The position numbers were made by a program, and so were the translations under genes. Shown piece after piece: positions 8,746 through 11,952 of a stretch of 11,952 nt of DNA; positions within the stretch are counted from its first letter, which is position 1; each line of letters opens with the position of its first letter. This DNA comes from Rachicladosporium sp. CCFEE 5018 (taxonomy: Eukaryota > Ascomycota > Dothideomycetes > Cladosporiales > Cladosporiaceae). The stretch lies in the NCBI GenBank assembly GCA_002077045.2, contig KZ111230.1, forward strand, positions 3,241-15,192, read 5' to 3'. The notes beneath the pieces were generated by a model. It did not search any database. It worked only from the letters and a program-made list of their open reading frames with translations, and was not told the DNA's origin.

Positions 8746-9077
8746 CAGGCACACTGATCTGAGGTCATGCTTGCGGAGGGCTTGGCCTTTGAGCCTGCTC
8801 TGCGAGACAAATAAACGGTCTTTCAAATGACAATCATGTACTCGGCTACTTGCACAGTCGGTAATGTCGAGTGGTGAATCAACGGAACATTATTATAGCT
8901 ATAATACTCGGGCTTCTATCTGGTCGTGATTGTCGCTCTCGATTTCCCCCCTGCCTTCAAATGCATAAGATGTGAGGCCCCCAATGCTTCTCCACTCGCT
9001 AATCCGACAATGCATTGCTATGAATCCGCTCGACGCGTTTCTCTATACCGCATACTCATACGGTACAGGCCAGGATC
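8746..9077. other. Intergenic region with upstream sequence of the HAD gene
   Basis: These 332 bp lie between the HAD gene start and the monooxygenase stop, both on the minus strand. They should contain the HAD promoter and the monooxygenase 3' end. A perfect 16-bp palindrome, TATTATAGCTATAATA, sits at 8891-8906, about 146 bp upstream of the HAD start. Nothing else stands out. A plus-strand open frame from 8926 overlaps the monooxygenase antisense and shows no motif. Confidence 0.5.
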
Positions 9078-10328
9078 TCACGCCATCTTCTCGAACGCCG
9101 CATATGGCATCAGCGTAGGCTGCCTATTCTCCGCAGTATTCTTCTTGTCAGCGGGCGACATTTTGCCCACGATCCAGGCTACGACCGTGATCAACCGCTG
9201 AAACACCCAGCGATGTACTCGACCAGCGGGATGCAGGAGCTTCGGACCCGAAGATGGGTCTGGTAGATGCTCGTTGACTAGCGGACGGAATACGCTCTCA
9301 TACGCAGCAAAAGCTCGCTGCGGATGCTCTCCTTCCTTGAGCTTGCTCATCTCGCCAGCCAGATAGTAAGCAGACATCAGGGCAAGCGATGCGCCCATGC
9401 CGGCGAGTGGCGTCGGACAGAATGCTGCGTCACCCATGCAGATCACTCTCGACGTGTGCCAGTAAGGCATCCTGATCTGCTGCAAGCTTTGAAAGTAGAA
9501 GTCCGGCGACTCGGGCATTGCATTGACCAGCCGCTTGGCCTCCCAGCCAAGATTGGAGTACTCATTTGCGATATGCTTTTCTTGCGTCATGCGATCGGCA
9601 CGCTTGACATCCTCCCACGCCTTCTTCTGCGCTGCATTCCGTGGCACACATGTGAACATTGCTCTGGTCGTGCCGTGGGGGTCGGGCCTAGTACCGATGA
9701 TCTTGGAGTCTAGGGCTTGGTAGAGGTTCCAGTACTTGTTGTCGTTGGCGGTTTTGGGGACCGTGAAGTAGGCCGCGTAGACACCCATGTCTACGACACT
9801 GACAGCGGACTCGGGGAAGCACATGCTGCGTGTCTTTGACCATTGGCCATCTGCTGCGATCAGAGCGTCGAATGACTCGGTCTTGCCATCGCTGAGCTCA
9901 ACTCGATCGAGCTCGTCGCCATCCTGCTTGCTCGAGAACACGCGCTTGATGGTAGTGCCGGATCGGAAATGCACGTTCGGCAAGACTTTCGTAACTTCGT
10001 AAGTGATCAACGCAAGATCGCCCCGCAGGATTTCGAGCTCAGACGTTGGACCACCAGCTCCTGTGACAGGGAACGGCGCGAAAGGTCGGCCTTTGGGGCT
10101 GATGAATTGAGTGCCTTCCTCGGTGGTGTTGTATCGTCGAACTTGCTCCATCAAGCCCATCTTCTTGATGACGTCGATTGCTTGGTCCTCGATGTCGACA
10201 TTTTGGCCGTGAGCGAGGAGTCGCGGTGCCTTCTCGAGGACTGTCACGTCGATATGGCGACCTGCCTTGGCGAGAAAGTAGGCTGCTGTTGGACCAGCTA
10301 TGCCGGCGCCGCTGATGATGACACGCAT
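9078..10328 (-). CDS. FAD-dependent monooxygenase (PHBH-fold, group A type), single exon
   Basis: Flavoprotein hydroxylase of the large UbiH/salicylate-hydroxylase/TetX-like superfamily; it should use NAD(P)H and O2 to hydroxylate a small aromatic or polycyclic substrate that I cannot name. The 416-aa frame carries all three family fingerprints: the dinucleotide-binding GAGIAG at residues 7-12 with Glu32 ending the second strand, the DG motif AADGQWSKTR around Asp160-Gly161, and the GD motif MGDAAFCPTPLAGMG with Gly299-Asp300. An EILRGDL segment at 99-105 matches the conserved Arg region. A hydrophobic helix, about residues 374-390 near the C-terminus, may anchor the enzyme peripherally on a membrane. 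There is no signal peptide. No neighbouring gene indicates its pathway. Confidence 0.93.
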   Translation of the reverse strand: MRVIISGAGIAGPTAAYFLAKAGRHIDVTVLEKAPRLLAHGQNVDIEDQAIDVIKKMGLMEQVRRYNTTEEGTQFISPKGRPFAPFPVTGAGGPTSELEILRGDLALITYEVTKVLPNVHFRSGTTIKRVFSSKQDGDELDRVELSDGKTESFDALIAADGQWSKTRSMCFPESAVSVVDMGVYAAYFTVPKTANDNKYWNLYQALDSKIIGTRPDPHGTTRAMFTCVPRNAAQKKAWEDVKRADRMTQEKHIANEYSNLGWEAKRLVNAMPESPDFYFQSLQQIRMPYWHTSRVICMGDAAFCPTPLAGMGASLALMSAYYLAGEMSKLKEGEHPQRAFAAYESVFRPLVNEHLPDPSSGPKLLHPAGRVHRWVFQRLITVVAWIVGKMSPADKKNTAENRQPTLMPYAAFEKMA

Positions 10329-11714
10329 GATGGGTAGTGCTGCGACTTGGGGCTGTGTTCACGCGATGGAGTCGTTTGTGATGCCACAAGATCGCTGAAA
10401 GGAGCGAGAAGAAGTGATGATCTAGAGATAGGACTTGATGCGCTGGGACCTTGAGACTGTTGCGGTACTGATGAACTTATACTTGCCCCTCTTGTGTTGC
10501 TCCTACGCTGACGGACAATTCTTCACTCCGTTAGTGGACACAAAACGCTCATAGTGTGATGGAAGTGACGTTAATATTGTTTGCGAGCGCGTTGCAGGAC
10601 ATTCGGGCGCTGAAACGCCCGACTCCGCAGCCATGATGATAAGGAGCGTCGTTGGCTTCGAAAGGTTACGCATGAAACATTACCTCCTCCAGCTTGTTCC
10701 CGAGCGAAATATGCGGGCTCTCCTTATTATTTTGTCCGCCAACGGGAAATAGACCAACCCGATTGCTGTCTCTCCATATTCCGTCATCCTGTTCTTGCGC
10801 GTCTACACAGACAATCATGACTGGATTTGTCCGAGTCTCAGCCCGCCGAAGGGACGCCGCCTGCCATCATCTTATCATTTGCTAATGCGGTGCCGACTGC
10901 ATTAATCGACAATAGTGATACCCGCGTGGAAGATCATCGAGACCGGGCGGAAGTCCGTTGTCACTGGTATGGTGATGGAGGGAATTGGAGTTGACACCTT
11001 GCGAATGATACATCCAGCACCATTCTACCTGCACTGTCGCTTCGACTTGAAAAACGGCTCAAGCGGTAGCCTTCGAATGCTTCTTCGACATCCTCGAGTC
11101 AGTACTTACCGTTCCTGCAGCGATGCTTGCCAGGTACTCGCAGCGGTTAAACTGCCAAAGTGCAGTACGAACCACTGGATAAAGGCGGGATCTGCAATGA
11201 ATTGAACCTCCATCTCTTGGCTAATAGCAAGCTGACATCAATCTACATGATCACAGTCGCATTGTAGTAGATTTGAAGTGGAAAGGAAAGCATGATGTGG
11301 AGCACATTGGGATGCAACGAACATGAAACACTTGCGTTCTTCGAAGACAAGCAGCACAAGATCTTCTCAAACCATGGCGTTATGCAGGATGATGGAGATC
11401 ATCCTCCACACACTCCGCTCCGGGGTTGACTGGATATCCCCGCATACCGAAAGGTCAATGTTCTCGGGTAGCGGGACAGGCTCGTCTTCACTAGGATCAT
11501 GCGGCCATTTTGATGTGCTGTGGGACTAACGTGCTACCCGCTGATGACACAATATGGCTCTAGCATTGCTACACTATGCCGGCTAATTGAACGATGAAGA
11601 ATATGCCACCGTGATGCTTGTAGGTATGGGCGCAGGTATAAGTCTGTGAGTATGCCTCTCCAACAGATCTGCCTTCCTCCTCACGAAGCCAAATCAACGT
11701 GAAAAGCTACCATC
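10329..11714. other. Long intergenic region, no convincing gene
   Basis: A 1386-bp gap between the divergent monooxygenase and secreted-protein genes. Open frames are below 100 codons and have no family motif or plausible splice structure. A 45-codon frame at 11292-11429 has a protein-like composition but nothing to confirm it. A possible TATA element (GGTATAAG) lies near 11635-11642, about 75 bp upstream of the secreted-protein start. I saw no transposon ends, long repeats or tRNA-like structure. Confidence 0.5.
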
Positions 11715-11952
11715 ATGCTTTTCTCACTTCTCGCATCCGCGGCTCTTGCCCAAGTATCCTTCGCACCCCCTCCCGGTAAGCCACCAGGTCACGGTGGACC
11801 ACCAGGACATGGACCACCAGGGCATGGCCCGCCACCACCTCCTCCAGCGCCCCCAGCGCCGCCAGCGCCGGTGAACGCATCTGCGCCACAGCCATGGGGC
11901 TACTTCAACAACGTGACGATCTACCAGCCCAAGGGCAAGGAGAGCATCACCT
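11715..11952 (+). CDS. Secreted protein with Pro/Gly/His-rich linker, cut by the window end
   Basis: The frame starts with ATG at 11715 and stays open to the last base (79 codons). Residues 1-12, MLFSLLASAALA, are a classic short signal peptide, with likely cleavage after Ala12. Next comes a low-complexity linker with three PPGHG repeats at residues 23-38 (a 15-bp DNA repeat), then six Pro and three APP-type units up to about residue 52. The mature domain seems to begin near Trp61 (WGYFNNVTIYQP). Two N-glycosylation sequons are visible, Asn54 and Asn66. The layout suggests an extracellular enzyme or cell-wall protein with a flexible N-terminal spacer. The domain start faintly recalls secreted fungal beta-propeller (BNR/sialidase-like) proteins, but too little is present to name a family. 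Confidence 0.75.
   Translation, partial: MLFSLLASAALAQVSFAPPPGKPPGHGGPPGHGPPGHGPPPPPPAPPAPPAPVNASAPQPWGYFNNVTIYQPKGKESIT

Noticed and set aside
8926..9201. 91-codon plus-strand frame
   Set aside because: It overlaps the 3' end of the monooxygenase gene antisense and shows no motif.
4117..10328. Idea that the hydrolase, ERG4 and monooxygenase form a catabolic or biosynthetic cluster
   Set aside because: Dienelactone hydrolases and FAD hydroxylases can both act on aromatics, but ERG4 and a mitochondrial HAD gene lie between them, and no core enzyme, regulator or dioxygenase is present.
11292..11429. 45-codon plus-strand frame with protein-like composition
   Set aside because: It is too short, with no homology I recognise, no signal peptide and no splice partner. 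Kept only as part of the intergenic note.
1..11952. CRISPR array, insertion sequence, tRNA, rRNA or transposon
   Set aside because: No regularly spaced identical repeats, transposase motifs, terminal inverted repeats or cloverleaf structures were seen. The 85-bp array is imperfect and without spacers.

Overview
The window looks like a gene-dense stretch of a filamentous ascomycete nuclear genome. The genes are split by short spliceosomal introns (43-72 bp) with GT donors, CTNA-type branch points and YAG acceptors, and the encoded proteins are typical fungal families. A Dothideomycete (Capnodiales/Mycosphaerellales-like) origin is an impression from protein similarity recalled by eye, not a result.

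Layout, left to right: (i) 10-1912 (+), a six-exon amino-acid permease of 547 aa. (ii) 2531-3013 (+), a one-exon acidic coiled-coil protein of unknown function. (iii) 3099-4113, a non-coding or decayed stretch holding a degenerate copy of the last exon of the neighbouring dienelactone hydrolase gene and an imperfect 85-86 bp tandem repeat. (iv) 4117-5102 (-), a dienelactone hydrolase family gene of 269 aa. One of its introns is best explained as a stwintron, an intron nested inside the donor site of another. (v) 5103-5507, a shared divergent promoter. (vi) 5508-7213 (+), ERG4, sterol C-24(28) reductase, 536 aa in three exons, the last of only 12 bp. (vii) 7422-8745 (-), a mitochondrial-type HAD hydrolase of the CECR5/HDHD5 family, 423 aa. 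(viii) 9078-10328 (-), a one-exon FAD-dependent monooxygenase, 416 aa. (ix) 10329-11714, a long intergenic stretch without a convincing gene. (x) 11715 to the window end (+), the start of a secreted protein with a signal peptide and a Pro/Gly/His-rich linker.

The genes do not form an obvious pathway. ERG4 is ergosterol housekeeping; the permease, the hydrolases and the monooxygenase look like ordinary unlinked genes. I found no sign of a biosynthetic core enzyme, transposon, tRNA, rRNA or CRISPR array. The most interesting observation is the nested intron at 4630-4733: only two-step splicing restores the conserved protein sequence exactly with canonical sites. Next are the duplicated last exon of that same gene and the repeat array lying directly behind its stop codon.
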